NCBI GenBank assembly: GCA_030642635.1
Contig: DAOWNK010000012.1
Coordinates: 1-24,160 of the forward strand
Reading direction: 5' to 3'
Length of the DNA: 24,160 nucleotides
Source of the DNA: Pirellulales bacterium
GTDB lineage: Bacteria > Planctomycetota > Planctomycetia > Pirellulales > Thermoguttaceae
Shown here: piece after piece, positions 23,888 to 24,160 of the stretch
Numbering within the stretch: position 1 is the first letter of the stretch
Layout: each line of letters starts with the position of its first letter
Notes under the pieces: model-generated
The model's input: the letters and a program-made list of their open reading frames with translations, nothing else
Databases searched by the model: none
What the model was told of the DNA's origin: nothing
Program-made: the position numbers and the translations under genes

Positions 23888-24160
23888 CAGCGTCAGACTC
23901 ACAGAATCGGAGGAATTGTTGGTATTCCTGCTTGCCTCCATGGCTTCCAGGTGATAAGATTAAATTGACAATTTGAATTGACGCGCGTGCGTCAAGTTTC
24001 TGCTTCTCAGAAAACCACAACTGGAGCCGTTTGGCTCTTGAACAAGTGAAGCAGTGCTTGTGCCGCGCTCCCGAGATGGGAGCGTCGGCTGAGTGCTGTT
24101 CGCTTGTGCCCTGTTGTGGGGGTTCTGGGAGCGGCCTTAGTCCGGCGTTCCCTTATTTTA
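23888..24160. other. Structured non-coding tail of the window
   Basis: No gene is seen. A perfect palindrome TTGACGC-gcgt-GCGTCAA lies at 23978-23995 (possible operator). Further on, 24015-24021 (CCACAAC) pairs with 24113-24119 (GTTGTGG) as a closing stem. It encloses GAGCC-gttt-GGCTC (24024-24037) and an 11-bp hairpin with a bulge (24062-24089). CGCTCCC (24066-24072) can pair with GGGAGCG at 24078-24084 or at 24127-24133, so two folds compete. This may be a leader or small RNA whose gene lies beyond the edge. Confidence 0.4.

Overview
The window most likely comes from a Planctomycetota bacterium, probably near the Pirellulales. This rests on gene content and style, not on a search. It carries a TIGR03790-family secreted protein, a planctomycete-type ABC-2 exporter operon with a membrane-anchored helical protein, an RNase H-like protein of degenerate type, a secreted CC-repeat protein and an OleA-like condensing enzyme. 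Spacers are rich in GTTTAGC-type palindromes. Overall GC is moderately high, and the vapBC and HTH/ImmA modules look visibly more AT-rich.

Layout. Positions 1-2061 hold gyrB, but the first ~95 bases encode the GyrB N-terminus on the minus strand while the rest encodes the C-terminal two thirds on the plus strand. This is an inverted junction, most likely a chimeric contig end. An inverted pair of heptamer arrays follows, then a vapBC toxin-antitoxin pair with a near-consensus promoter and a leaderless start. A secreted TIGR03790 protein and a cold-shock protein lie on the minus strand. Positions 5390-5665 look like an orphan small-RNA gene: extended -10, structured core, strong intrinsic terminator and no good ORF. 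A minus-strand operon follows (10146 to 5751): ABC ATPase, ABC-2 permease and a large membrane-anchored protein. A second heptamer array sits between the first two genes, and a duplicated translation start sits between the last two.

On the plus strand come a secreted protein with 55 cysteines, hemE overlapped by a divergent MnmE-like GTPase, and a secreted TPR protein followed by fxsA. A minus-strand HTH/ImmA pair is then followed by nadA (plus) and, in reverse, glgB and a degenerate RNase H. A class-I glutamine-amidotransferase homologue lacking its nucleophile faces an intact OleA/FabH-like condensing enzyme. The last 270 bases are non-coding but strongly structured.

Themes. The housekeeping genes (gyrB, hemE, nadA, glgB) look functional, apart from the junction. 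Three proteins keep their fold motifs but have lost catalytic residues: the MnmE-like protein, RNase H-like protein and GATase-like protein. Palindromic or heptameric repeats have settled at gene 3' ends, and in at least three cases appear to have rewritten the last codons. No rRNA, tRNA, CRISPR array, integrase or transposase gene was recognised.
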